From assembly GCF_000166275.1 (NCBI RefSeq), contig NZ_CM001023.1:1863001-1927000 (forward strand): 64,000 bases of DNA, given 5' to 3'. Positions 53,296-63,201 of the stretch are shown here, piece by piece. Within the stretch, counting starts at the first letter, position 1. Every line of letters begins with the position of its first letter. The notes beneath the pieces are model-generated. The model made no database searches. It was given only the letters and a program-made list of their open reading frames with translations, and was not told where the DNA came from. This stretch comes from Algoriphagus machipongonensis. GTDB taxonomy: Bacteria > Bacteroidota > Bacteroidia > Cytophagales > Cyclobacteriaceae. Position numbers and translations under genes: made by a program.

Positions 53296-55659
53296 ATGAT
53301 AAAAAACTACCTAAAAATCGCTTGGAGAAATATCAGTAGAAGCAAAGGATATTCTTTCATCAATATTGGTGGATTGGGAATCGGAATGGCTGCATCCATC
53401 TTAATCCTGATTTGGGTACAGTTTGAAGTCTCAGTCGATCGGTTCCATGAAAATTCTGACCGGATCTTTGCAGTCTGGAGGACTACCACCATTGATGGTG
53501 AACCCATGAGTTGGGATTACACACCAGCTCCTTATGCTCCTACGCTGAAAGAAGAATTTCCGGAAGTAGAGGAAATCGCCAGAATCACAGAATGGGATCC
53601 CATGATTTTGTCTGTTGGGGATAATAAGTTTTCTGAACTACCCACATTTACAGATCCCGGATTTTTTAAAATTTTCAGTTTTGAGGTTTTAGAAGGAGAT
53701 CCAGTGGAAGCCATGTCTGCTCCAGATAATATTGTGTTGACCGAATCTGTAGCCAAGAAGCTTTTCGGAGAAACCTCTGCTCTTGGGAAATCAGTTACAG
53801 TCGAAGATCAGTTGGATTTTGAAGTCAAAGCGGTGATCAAAGATTTGCCTGAAAACACTTCATTCTCATTTACGGCATTTATTCCTTTCAAAAAATTGGA
53901 AGCTATGGGTTGGGTAGATGATTTTTGGGGGAATAACTCCATGAGAACCTTTGCCATGCTTACCGAGGGTGCTGACCTAGAGCTGTTTAATGAAAAGTAC
54001 AGCGACTTTTCCATGAAATATGGAGGCTTAGAAGATGAGATTTCTGACTTCCTTTTTCCTGTCAAAGACTTACACCTTTATTCCAAATTTGAAAATGGTC
54101 AATCGGTAGGAGGAAAGATAGAATTGATACGGATGTTCGGAATAGTGTCTGTTCTTGTCTTGCTGATTGCAGGGATCAATTTTGTGAACTTGAGCACCGC
54201 ACAAAGTGAGAAACGCGCCAAAGAAGTTGGGATTCGTAAAATTTCCGGAGCCGGCAAGAACATGCTCATTGGACAGTTTTTGGCTGAGTCTATTCTCATT
54301 GCGCTTTGCGCTTATCTAGTTTCATTAGTCATTGTTTCCATATCATTTCCATGGTTTTCCGATTTGATTGGACAGCAATTAGCTAATCCTTTTTTCCAAC
54401 CGTATTTTTGGATTTTATCTTTTGCATACATCCTTTTTGTCGGGGTTTTGGCTGGAAGTTACCCTGCATTCTTGATGAGTTCCTTTAACCCAACCGTTAT
54501 TTTTAAGCCAAAGATGAGTGCTAGAAGAAGCTTTGGCATCAAACCTAGAGAGGTATTGGTGGTGTTTCAATTTGCTGTGGTAGTAGCATTGATTTCCAGT
54601 GTATGGATCATTCGTGATCAGGTGGAATATGTTCAAAATAGGGATATGGGAATGAATGAAGAGAATTTGATTTTTCATCAAGTGACTGAATCGATCCGAA
54701 AAAATAAAATTCCGATGAGGAATGAGTTGCTAGCTCTCCCCGAAGTGGAAAGTGTGACTTATACTTTCTCACCATTGACAATGATTTATAGCGATACCAA
54801 TATGATGGATTGGCAAGGAAAAGATCCAGATTATCGACCTACGATGTATAGGATGGGAGAGGATGCCAACTTGGTCAAAACTGCAGGAATGGAATTGATA
54901 GCTGGTCGGGACATCGACATATTTACTTATGCCAGTGATAGTATGGCAGCCATTATCAACGAAAAAACTGCTGAGATCATGGGGTTTGAAGATCCAATCG
55001 GTCAAGTGATCAATGACGATGACTTGGAATTTACAGTAGTGGGAGTGGTAAAGGATTTTATTATGGAATCTCCATTTGAAGAAATAAGACCTATCGTGGT
55101 GATGGGGCCCAAAAGAAATCTGAATTTTATTCACATTCGCTTGAAGGAAACCCAAAATATGGCAAGTTCCCTAGCAAATGTGGAACAGGTATTTGCAAAG
55201 TTTAACCCAGATTCACCTTTTGAATACAAGTTTGTAGATCAGGAGAACGAGCAAAAGTTTCAATCTCAAAAAAGGACTGCTTCTCTAACATCTTTATTTT
55301 CAGGATTAGCAGTCGTGATCTCTTGTATGGGTTTGTTTGGATTGGCAACATTCATTGCTGAGAGTAGGAAAAAAGAGATTTCAGTCCGAAAGGTGTTGGG
55401 AGCTTCAGTTACCAATTTGGTGGGATTACTTTCCTCCGAATTCAGCAAACTGGTTTTGATTTCTGTACTTATCGGGATTCCGCTTTCATGGTACTTTATG
55501 AAAAACTGGTTGGATACATTTGAATACCGAACTACCATTGATTGGAAAATCTTTTTGTTGACTGGTATTGTTACTCTCTTGATTGCGCTACTTACTGTGA
55601 GTTCTCAAGCGATCAAAGCGGCTTTGGTCAATCCTGCGAATACTTTGAAAAGCGAGTGA
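53296..55659 (+). CDS. MacB/FtsX-type ABC transporter permease (paralog 11)
   Basis: 787 aa, MIKNYLKIAWRN start, NPANTLKSE end. FtsX motifs KEVGIRKISGAGK at 309 and KEISVRKVLGAS at 693, the latter with Ser-Val in place of Gly-Ile. Member of the short subgroup: DDFWGNNSMRTF and LYSKFENGQSVGGKI in core domain 1, DWQGKDPDY in core domain 2. Its closest sibling by these marks is paralog 7. A GATWTAN heptamer run (from about 55671) follows the stop, next to the convergent sulfatase gene. Confidence 0.93.
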   Translation: MIKNYLKIAWRNISRSKGYSFINIGGLGIGMAASILILIWVQFEVSVDRFHENSDRIFAVWRTTTIDGEPMSWDYTPAPYAPTLKEEFPEVEEIARITEWDPMILSVGDNKFSELPTFTDPGFFKIFSFEVLEGDPVEAMSAPDNIVLTESVAKKLFGETSALGKSVTVEDQLDFEVKAVIKDLPENTSFSFTAFIPFKKLEAMGWVDDFWGNNSMRTFAMLTEGADLELFNEKYSDFSMKYGGLEDEISDFLFPVKDLHLYSKFENGQSVGGKIELIRMFGIVSVLVLLIAGINFVNLSTAQSEKRAKEVGIRKISGAGKNMLIGQFLAESILIALCAYLVSLVIVSISFPWFSDLIGQQLANPFFQPYFWILSFAYILFVGVLAGSYPAFLMSSFNPTVIFKPKMSARRSFGIKPREVLVVFQFAVVVALISSVWIIRDQVEYVQNRDMGMNEENLIFHQVTESIRKNKIPMRNELLALPEVESVTYTFSPLTMIYSDTNMMDWQGKDPDYRPTMYRMGEDANLVKTAGMELIAGRDIDIFTYASDSMAAIINEKTAEIMGFEDPIGQVINDDDLEFTVVGVVKDFIMESPFEEIRPIVVMGPKRNLNFIHIRLKETQNMASSLANVEQVFAKFNPDSPFEYKFVDQENEQKFQSQKRTASLTSLFSGLAVVISCMGLFGLATFIAESRKKEISVRKVLGASVTNLVGLLSSEFSKLVLISVLIGIPLSWYFMKNWLDTFEYRTTIDWKIFLLTGIVTLLIALLTVSSQAIKAALVNPANTLKSE

Positions 55660-55693
55660 TTTGATGTAGGATATATGATATAAGATTTGTGAT

Positions 55694-57478
55694 TTAGTCA
55701 AGGCGCTCTAAAACCAATAAGCGAATTTCGATAAATTCGGATCCTTTTATTTCTGGGGCTTTCATCACTAGTGGGTGACGGCCTTTTTCCAGATAGATCG
55801 TGCCTATTTCCATAGGTTTATAGTCTTTTTCATAAGATTCTGATCTTGGTGATCGGTCAAATTCAGCAGCCACGAAATCTGAATCATTTGCTTGGTCGAC
55901 GGAGGTGCGAACTTCATTTTCTCCCTGTCTTAATAAAAGAGTGGAGCCAACAGAAGCTTCTTTGCCAGCATAGTAAACAGTGGCTTTATACTCTCCTGAA
56001 GTCAATATCTCAGTATCCCAAGTGACACTATCTTGTGTGGAAGTCCAATTGGAGAAAAAGGATGAATTGGGATGAATGCTGGAGCGCTTGATGCTGCCAT
56101 GAGGAATTCCATCTCTAGCAGGCAAAAGCGTGTACTTACTATCTTTATATCCTACCGGAAAAATCTCCTCCCTGTTCCGATCCAGTTCAGACAAAACTGT
56201 TTGTGTCCAATTGGTTTTGAGTTGGATCATTTCATCAAGTAAAGAATCTTTGGAAGCGGTAATCGGATAGTTTTGTTCGGGATCTGATTCCAAATCATAC
56301 AATTCATTGTTTTGGTCTAGCATGTATCGTTGGTTTCGCAAACTGACTTTTCCATTCCAATGACTGTAAACCACTCTATTTGTTTCAGGTATTTCTTCTC
56401 CAAAAAGCAAAGGCTTTAAGCTAATCCCATCCAGTGGTTTTTCAGTTTTATAATCGATTTTTGCTAAGTCCATCAAAGAAGGCAATATATCAATGGTACT
56501 TGCCAATTGATCCACCACCAAAGGTTTAAAATGATCTTTCCAAAAGAGAATCAGGGGAGAGCGCACCCCGCCTTCATCCGTACTGCCTTTAATTCCCTTC
56601 AAACCTTCATTCCATCTCCAACCATTTGGTCCATTGTCAGATAGGTAGATGATGATGGTGTTTTCCTGAAGTTGAAGACTGTCGAGTGTATTTAGAATTC
56701 TACCGACATTCCAATCAATATTTTCACACAAGGCATATGCCGCCCTGGTTTTATCAATAAGCTCTTTTTCATGGTATCTGTGTATGGTATCGATGGGTGC
56801 ATTTTCGTACTTCTCCCACCAATTGTCTAGCACTTGCATTGGGCTATGAGGTGTGTTGTACGCTAGGTAAACAAAAAATGGATTTTCCTGATTTTCTGTG
56901 ATAAAGTCCATCGCGTGATCGGTTAAATCGTCGATGATAAAACCATTCCCTTGGACCACTTCTCCATTATGCTCCAGCATAGGGCTGAAATAATTCCCCC
57001 AATGTCCTGAAGCAAAACCGTAATACTCCTCAAATCCTCGATTGTTTGGGTGGAAAGGAGGTTGAGATCCATTGTGCCATTTTCCAAAAGCTGAAGTTTT
57101 ATAACCGTTGGATTGGAATATTTCTGCAAACGTTGTTTCATCCAAATCAAGCCTCTCTCCTCCTTCTGAAGTGGAATAAACTCCTCCGCGCGCGTGAAAT
57201 CTACCCGTCAATAATTCGGCTCGGGTTGGTGAACAAACAGGGTTCACATAAAACCTGCTAAACTGAATTCCATTGGCGGCGAGTTGGTCTATGTTGGGTG
57301 TGTTTACATAAGGATTTCCATTCACTCCTAAATCTCCCCAGCCTTGATCATCCGATAGAATAAGGATAATATTTGGTGGGGTATCTTCCTTTTCCGCCTT
57401 TTGGCAAGATTGAAATGCATAAGCCAGAAAGCATAGGAAAAGTAATTTTCTAGAAAAAATAAGGGATGGATTCAGCAT
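55694..57478 (-). CDS. Type I (formylglycine) sulfatase, lipoprotein
   Basis: 594 aa from the ATG at 57478; a TTG at 57496 would add six residues. Lipobox AFQSC with Cys25. Sulfatase core: ILILSDDQGWGDLG with metal Asp43/Asp44, CSPTRAELLTG at 82-92 where Cys82 is the residue converted to formylglycine, and LSDNGPNG further in. A C-terminal region of about 130 residues looks like an added beta-sandwich. It removes sulfate esters in the periplasm or at the surface. No maturase or glycan-degrading partner is nearby, and the SusCD operon is 35 kb away, so the substrate is unknown. Confidence 0.92.
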   Translation of the reverse strand: MLNPSLIFSRKLLFLCFLAYAFQSCQKAEKEDTPPNIILILSDDQGWGDLGVNGNPYVNTPNIDQLAANGIQFSRFYVNPVCSPTRAELLTGRFHARGGVYSTSEGGERLDLDETTFAEIFQSNGYKTSAFGKWHNGSQPPFHPNNRGFEEYYGFASGHWGNYFSPMLEHNGEVVQGNGFIIDDLTDHAMDFITENQENPFFVYLAYNTPHSPMQVLDNWWEKYENAPIDTIHRYHEKELIDKTRAAYALCENIDWNVGRILNTLDSLQLQENTIIIYLSDNGPNGWRWNEGLKGIKGSTDEGGVRSPLILFWKDHFKPLVVDQLASTIDILPSLMDLAKIDYKTEKPLDGISLKPLLFGEEIPETNRVVYSHWNGKVSLRNQRYMLDQNNELYDLESDPEQNYPITASKDSLLDEMIQLKTNWTQTVLSELDRNREEIFPVGYKDSKYTLLPARDGIPHGSIKRSSIHPNSSFFSNWTSTQDSVTWDTEILTSGEYKATVYYAGKEASVGSTLLLRQGENEVRTSVDQANDSDFVAAEFDRSPRSESYEKDYKPMEIGTIYLEKGRHPLVMKAPEIKGSEFIEIRLLVLERLD

Positions 57479-57759
57479 GGGTTTCAAAATCAGCAAAGTG
57501 AAAATTCGTGTTTTAAGGTAAAATAATTCCTTCGTACAAGAAATTGAAATTCAATAATCCTGCAAAAAGGTGAATGGAATTTGGAATGTTTATTATAAAC
57601 TGGGTTTTAGAATATGTTGCCTGAGGTTCATTGAAAATAATTTTCCCAAAAGGGAACAATTTGATTCTCAGTATTTAAAGTCTAAATATAGAATTGAAGA
57701 TACTTTATATTTATTCTGGTTTTTTGTAACCAATCCAATGGCATCTACATCTAATGTAT

Positions 57760-60201
57760 ATGCTGAAAAATTACATTAAAATCGCCTGGAGAAATCTGAC
57801 TAGAAACAAGTCCTTTAGCTTGATCAATATTTTGGGCTTGGCGGTCAGTATGTCTGTTTGTTTATTGATTATTGTGATACTGATTGATCAATATAGTTAT
57901 GATACGTATCATGAGAATAAGGACAGAATTTACCGGGTTCACACCACCCGATATCAGCAAAACAATGGCGAAACAGCAAGTTCTGCTTTGCCTTTGGCAG
58001 AGAAGTTAAGAAACGAATATCCTTTTGTGGAGGAGTCAGCGGCCCTTAACAGTGAGATAGGTGGAGATGTGATTTATGAGGATAAGTTCGCCACAGGAGG
58101 CGGCTATTTTGCTGATGGAAACCTATTTAAAATCCTTGATTTTTCATTTAAAGAAGGCGATCCTGCAACAGCATTAAACGAACCCTATTCCCTGGTCATT
58201 TCCTCCGATATGGCAGAAATATTATTTGGTGATGAATCGGCTCTAGGTAAAACAGTGGCTTTTCATGATAAAGACATCAAAGCCACAGACATAGAAGAAG
58301 GGAATTTTGAGACGGACTTTGGGTATTTTACCATTACGGGAGTTTTAAATCCAATTCCTTTACGTACTCACTTACCGCTAAAACTTCTGGCCTCGTTGAG
58401 TACAAAGAAAACGCTTCCTGAAGGCTCTGTTTTGTCCAATGAAGAAGATGATTGGGACAATGTTTGGACTAACTATACCTATGTCTTAATGCAGGATGGA
58501 AAGGGTAGAGATGATTTGCAATATGCTTTAGAAGAGGTTTCTGAAGAAATTTATGGGGCTAAATATGAAGGTAAACACTCTTTCAAAGCTGTTCCTTTAG
58601 ATGATATCACTCCGATTGGCTTCATTGGAAATACTACCCATGTTTCTTTTCCAAAAGTCGTTTTATTAATCCTTTCGGTTCTTTGCATGATCGTGATGCT
58701 TTCGGCATGCCTGAATTATACCAATATGTCGGTGGCTAGGGCTTTGACCCGAGTAAAAGAAGTGGGGATAAGAAAAGTTTCAGGGGCAAACAAAAAGCAG
58801 ATTTTCGCGCAGTTTATTACCGAAGCAGTGGTGATATCTCTTTGCTCCTTATTTTTTGCTTATCTGATTCTCCAGCTATTGGAGTGGGGAGTAAAGGGCT
58901 TGACATTCAGTCAATACCTTAAAATTTCCTTTGAAAATAGTCTCTTGGCTTTTGGGATATTTTTGGTTTTCAGTTTGGTTGTTGGCATCATCGCAGGCTT
59001 GCTTCCGGCGATGTATGTTGCTAGACTGAATCCGATCAATTTGTTCAGCAAGTTAAATAAGGTAAAGATTTTTAAGAAAATGGGTATTCGAAATGCGATG
59101 ATGGTGGTTCAATTTTCGATTTCTTTAATATTCATTATTTCCGTGGTGCTAATGCAATCTCAAGCTAAGCATATTCTGAATTTCGATTACGGTTTTGATA
59201 AAGAAAATGTGGTGACTGTCAAGCTGTTTAATCCAGATAATTACGATCGGTTTGCACAAGCATTAGCATCCAATCCAGCAGTTTCTACGGTAGGGGGAAC
59301 TTCCCTGATTCCCGGAGGAGGCTGGAATTTTGGAACTCAGGTAATTAATCCGGATCATCCTTTGGACAGTTTGCCAAGTAATTTTTTTGATATTAATTCT
59401 GGGACGATTGATGTGCTCGACCTAGAAATTGTTGCAGGAAAAAACTTACCCACTGAAGGAAGTGATCAATTGATTTTGATCAATGAAAAAGCTGTTTCTA
59501 ACTTTAATTTTGGGTCTAATGATCAAGCCATAGGAAAGCTTTTGGTGGTTGAAAATGGGGAGGAATTTAAAAATGTAGAGGTTGCAGGAGTAGTAAAAGA
59601 TTTTCAATTTTTATCTCCAGATAGGGAAATAGAAAGCTTGGTTTTAAGAAATCGAAGTTCTGCTTTGGGCTTTGCTTTGGTCAAAGTAGCTCCTGAAAAT
59701 CAAGCCAAGACTTTGGCAGGTTTGGAATCTACGTGGAAGGAGGTAAACCCCAACTCTAAATTCTCTTATAAATACATGGATCAGGAACTGTTATTTATCC
59801 ACCAGGTGTTGGGAGATGTTTTATCGGTGGTTGGCTTGATTTCATTTTTGGCAATCTTTGTTTCTTGTCTTGGACTTTTGGGTATGGCAACCTATACGGC
59901 TCAAACTCGAATTAAAGAAATTGGAATCCGTAAAACGTTGGGTTCTAGTGTTTCACAAATCATTGTTTTGCTTTCTCGAGGATTTATGATTTTACTAGGG
60001 GTGGCGATTATTTTAGCTGTACCAGCTGCTTACTTTATTAATAATCTTTGGTTGGAGTTTTTTGCTTCCCGAGTAAGTATCGGCCTGATTCCTATTGCCA
60101 TCGGCGTGGGCTTCATTTTGGTGATCAGTTTGGGTATAGTGATTTCGCAGGCATATCGAGCTGCGATAGTGAATCCGATTGATAGTCTGAAAAGTGAGTG
60201 A
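57760..60201 (+). CDS. MacB/FtsX-type ABC transporter permease (paralog 12)
   Basis: 813 aa. The ATG at 57760 gives the family start MLKNYIKIAWRN; one at 57754 adds two residues. FtsX motifs KEVGIRKVSGANK at 333 and KEIGIRKTLGSS at 719; end NPIDSLKSE. Core domain 1 has an insertion (HDKDIKATDIEEGNFETDFG) absent from siblings, and TM2 reads VVLLILSVLCMIVMLSACLNYTNMS, where others have FMNLS/FVNLS. No sigma-54 element was found in the 281 bp between it and the divergent sulfatase gene, so it may be regulated differently. Confidence 0.92.
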   Translation: MLKNYIKIAWRNLTRNKSFSLINILGLAVSMSVCLLIIVILIDQYSYDTYHENKDRIYRVHTTRYQQNNGETASSALPLAEKLRNEYPFVEESAALNSEIGGDVIYEDKFATGGGYFADGNLFKILDFSFKEGDPATALNEPYSLVISSDMAEILFGDESALGKTVAFHDKDIKATDIEEGNFETDFGYFTITGVLNPIPLRTHLPLKLLASLSTKKTLPEGSVLSNEEDDWDNVWTNYTYVLMQDGKGRDDLQYALEEVSEEIYGAKYEGKHSFKAVPLDDITPIGFIGNTTHVSFPKVVLLILSVLCMIVMLSACLNYTNMSVARALTRVKEVGIRKVSGANKKQIFAQFITEAVVISLCSLFFAYLILQLLEWGVKGLTFSQYLKISFENSLLAFGIFLVFSLVVGIIAGLLPAMYVARLNPINLFSKLNKVKIFKKMGIRNAMMVVQFSISLIFIISVVLMQSQAKHILNFDYGFDKENVVTVKLFNPDNYDRFAQALASNPAVSTVGGTSLIPGGGWNFGTQVINPDHPLDSLPSNFFDINSGTIDVLDLEIVAGKNLPTEGSDQLILINEKAVSNFNFGSNDQAIGKLLVVENGEEFKNVEVAGVVKDFQFLSPDREIESLVLRNRSSALGFALVKVAPENQAKTLAGLESTWKEVNPNSKFSYKYMDQELLFIHQVLGDVLSVVGLISFLAIFVSCLGLLGMATYTAQTRIKEIGIRKTLGSSVSQIIVLLSRGFMILLGVAIILAVPAAYFINNLWLEFFASRVSIGLIPIAIGVGFILVISLGIVISQAYRAAIVNPIDSLKSE

Positions 60202-60500
60202 GAAGTAGGAGGTTGGAAGTCGTGGAGTTGGAGGTAGGAGGAATTGGATTGCTTCGGTCATTCCTCACTCGCAATGACGTTTGAAAAATTCATCTTGATA
60301 CTATACACTGCCTTTTGCGACCAAGCTTAAGGTAGGCCAACTGCGACCATGCTACGGCAGGCTAGCTGCTTACTGCCAACTGTATTTGCCTTCGATTTCG
60401 AGACTCTCGTCTATCAAGTGCTCAGGCATACAAAAGGCAAACTGCGTACTGCGACCATGCCTACGTCAGGCTAGTTGCTTATTTCCAACTGAGTATTGCC
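60202..60500. repeat. Mixed repeat field after permease 12
   Basis: Starts with GAGG-type units of about 7 bp (gaagtag, gaggttg, gaagtcg), then a half copy of the CGTCATTGCGAG fold-back element (about 60245-60282), then 7-bp-period ACTGCNN units (for example actgcgt, actgcga, with tactgcc, aactgta nearby) through about 60500. No gene is seen. Confidence 0.6.
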
Positions 60501-60506
60501 CACTAG

Positions 60507-60598
60507 CGAACAAAATTGTCCGTTGGTTTTATGGATTAACGCTTCCTAATGGTCAAATGGAGAGTTTTTAAGGTATTTATTCTGGCATAGAAGTGGAA
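60507..60598 (+). promoter_or_regulatory. Sigma-54-like promoter and activator palindrome for permeases 13-14
   Basis: CGAACAAAATTGTCCG at 60507-60522, identical to the site at 28708; TGGCATAGAAGTGGAA at 60583-60598, 76 bp apart. Predicted start near 60609, 63 nt before the ATG at 60672. Confidence 0.82.
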
Positions 60599-60671
60599 TA
60601 TTGGATGGTGGAGAAAACTCATTTTCTAGGATCGATTGATTTGGAAATGGGATTTTAGACGCTAAAAATCC

Positions 60672-63143
60672 ATGTGGAAAAACTACTTAAAAATAGCTTG
60701 GAGAAATCTGCTTAGGCAGAAATCCTTTTCATTAATCAATGTGCTTGGCTTATCGGTAGGTTTAGCTTGCTGCTTGATTCTCTTGGCTTTTGTGAAGCAT
60801 GAAAAATCATACGATTCTTTTCATCAAGACTCGGATCAGATTTATAGAGTTGTACAGGAGGTCCAACAAAAAAATAAATGGGCTTGGGCAGGAGGAGCAG
60901 TAGCTCCCATGCTTAGAAAGGAGTTTGAAGGAGAATTGGATGAAGTGGTGAGTTTGACCCAGATCAGCACTTACCTTTATGCACCTGATGGACTTGCTCC
61001 AGATGAGCGTTTCAGGGAAGATCGATTTATTTTTTCAGATGAGGGGTTCGACCAATTATTTGGCTTTGAATTAAGTAAAGGGAGTTGGAAAGGTGTTTTA
61101 GAAAACCCTTATCAAGTGGTGATTACCGAAGAGATGGCCCAAAAGTATTTTGGAGAAGGTGATCCTATCGGGAAAGTACTTATTTCTACTGGAGATTTTT
61201 CATTTGAAGTTCGAGGAGTCTTAAAAGAGCTCCCCACTAATTCCCATATGAAATTCGATTTCATTTCAGGAATGAATACTTTCAAATCCTTTAATGATTT
61301 TCCAATCACGGCTGATTTTGGGAGTTTTTGGTGGCCACAGACCTACACTTATGTGAAGGTCAATAAACAACAAAATGCGATAGCTATCAGTGATAAAATT
61401 CCTGAGATAAACCCAAAATATAGAAATCCAGAAGAAGCAAAAGCCTACGTACATTTTCTACAGCCTATCACGGATGTTCATACGAATTCTACTTTCCAAG
61501 GGGAATGGACTCCACCTATGTCGGAGCAAACACTATGGATTTTTCTTTCTATAGCAGTTTTTGTTTTAGTGCTAGCCTGCATCAATTTTATCAATCTGGC
61601 AACTGCTCGAGCCATCAAAAGAATGAAGGAAATTGGTATTAGAAAAGTCAATGGAGCTCATAAAGGCCAATTGATATCCCAATTTTTAGCTGAGTCATTT
61701 TTGATCAATGCCATAGCCATGGTGCTGGGAATTCTTGTAGTTTACCTAGCAGTACCACTTGTTGAAAGTGCCATTGCTATTCGAGTTCCTATAGATTTAA
61801 TGAGAGATACTCAGATGCAATTGTTGCTTTTAGGCATTTGGTTTACTTCCTCGATTTTAGCTGGAGTTTTTCCTGCTTTCTATTTATCTGGTTTAAAACC
61901 GGAAATGATTTTAAAGCAATCTCCTTTGAATAAGGGTAAATCCATATTGAGGAAATCCTTGGTAGTATTTCAGTTTGTGCTATCTACACTTTTGGTTTTT
62001 TGTGCATCTGTTGCCTTTTACCAACATCAGTTTATGACAAATTCTTCCATGGGTTTTGATTCTGATGGTTTGATATCAGTGAAAATGGGGAACCTGGCGA
62101 AAGAAAAAGGAGATGTACTCAAACAAGAATTGAGCAATCTCCCTGGGGTAAGTTCAGTGAAGTTTACTAGTGATCGTCCTGGAATAGACTCAGGTTGGAA
62201 TCCAACAGCAGATTACCCAGGGATCAAAGAAGGCGAAACTAAAAACATTAATGTTCAATATATCGATGCAGGGTATTTTGAAAGCTTGGGGATTCCTATG
62301 GTTTCTGGTAGAGAATTCCTTGAAAATACTGCAGACGGTGGGATTTCTAAATTAATGCGTGACCGTTTTCCTGACCTGAATAATGTAGCGATGGTTGTAA
62401 ATGAGGTAGCATTGGAGTGGATGAATGAAGATCAAAACTCAGTTCTAGGTGCTGATTTGAGGGTTTTTACGGAAGAAAATGGAGAGCTTTTCTCTAATTA
62501 TAATGGCAATGTCGTCGGAGTGGTAAAGGATTACCATACACGTGATTTGAGATATGCTATTGCTCCAACCATCTATTTGCCGGTTAAAAATGCAGCCTTT
62601 GATGGTAGTAATTATGTTTTGATCAAAGCCAATGAGGGAATAAACGCAGGTGTCCTAGAACAATTAAAAGCCACATGGCAAGAGGTGAACTCGGGTTTGC
62701 CTTTCGATTTTAAGTTTTTAGATGAAGACATAGCGATGCAGTACGAGCAGCAAGCTAAGACCAGTTCGCTTTTAGGCTCTTTTGCTTTCTTGACATTGTT
62801 AATCTCCTGTTTGGGACTTCTCGGCTTATCGATTTTCACTGCTGAATCCAGAAGAAAGGAAATTGGCATTCGACGGGTACTTGGAGCCTCAGCTGCTACT
62901 ATTGTCAATAAACTAACATCCGAATTCCTGATTTTGGTTGGCTTTTCTTTATTGATTGCCTTGCCATTAGGGTATTACTTGATGCAGGAATGGCTTGATC
63001 AATTTGCCTTTAAAGTCCCTGTCTCCATATGGTTTTTCATAGTCTCAGCTGCTATATCCATTCTTCTGGCATATTCTACAGTTTCCATACAGTCTTTAAA
63101 AACAGCTTTTGCCAACCCAGTGGATTCTATTAAAAATGAGTGA
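60672..63143 (+). CDS. MacB/FtsX-type ABC transporter permease (paralog 13)
   Basis: 823 aa, the longest member. MWKNYLKIAWRN start, NPVDSIKNE end. FtsX motifs KEIGIRKVNGAHK at 319 and KEIGIRRVLGAS at 729, with Arg in place of the usual second Lys. Extra length lies mainly in core domain 2 (FLENTADGGISKLMRDRFPDLNNVAM and VLGADLRVFTEENGELFSNY). The next permease starts 58 nt after its stop, the tightest spacing of any pair here, so the two are almost certainly co-transcribed. Confidence 0.93.
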   Translation: MWKNYLKIAWRNLLRQKSFSLINVLGLSVGLACCLILLAFVKHEKSYDSFHQDSDQIYRVVQEVQQKNKWAWAGGAVAPMLRKEFEGELDEVVSLTQISTYLYAPDGLAPDERFREDRFIFSDEGFDQLFGFELSKGSWKGVLENPYQVVITEEMAQKYFGEGDPIGKVLISTGDFSFEVRGVLKELPTNSHMKFDFISGMNTFKSFNDFPITADFGSFWWPQTYTYVKVNKQQNAIAISDKIPEINPKYRNPEEAKAYVHFLQPITDVHTNSTFQGEWTPPMSEQTLWIFLSIAVFVLVLACINFINLATARAIKRMKEIGIRKVNGAHKGQLISQFLAESFLINAIAMVLGILVVYLAVPLVESAIAIRVPIDLMRDTQMQLLLLGIWFTSSILAGVFPAFYLSGLKPEMILKQSPLNKGKSILRKSLVVFQFVLSTLLVFCASVAFYQHQFMTNSSMGFDSDGLISVKMGNLAKEKGDVLKQELSNLPGVSSVKFTSDRPGIDSGWNPTADYPGIKEGETKNINVQYIDAGYFESLGIPMVSGREFLENTADGGISKLMRDRFPDLNNVAMVVNEVALEWMNEDQNSVLGADLRVFTEENGELFSNYNGNVVGVVKDYHTRDLRYAIAPTIYLPVKNAAFDGSNYVLIKANEGINAGVLEQLKATWQEVNSGLPFDFKFLDEDIAMQYEQQAKTSSLLGSFAFLTLLISCLGLLGLSIFTAESRRKEIGIRRVLGASAATIVNKLTSEFLILVGFSLLIALPLGYYLMQEWLDQFAFKVPVSIWFFIVSAAISILLAYSTVSIQSLKTAFANPVDSIKNE

Positions 63144-63201
63144 AATCATTCGCTAAAGTCAACGAATAACCAAGCCGAAATTTGAATTAACTATTCCTGA
63201 T

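Noticed and set aside
57739..57754. TGGCATCTACATCTAA as a sigma-54 promoter for permease 12
   Set aside because: It lacks G at the -12 position and would place the transcript start after the start codon. The nearby GGAACAA (about 57653) is not at the conserved distance.
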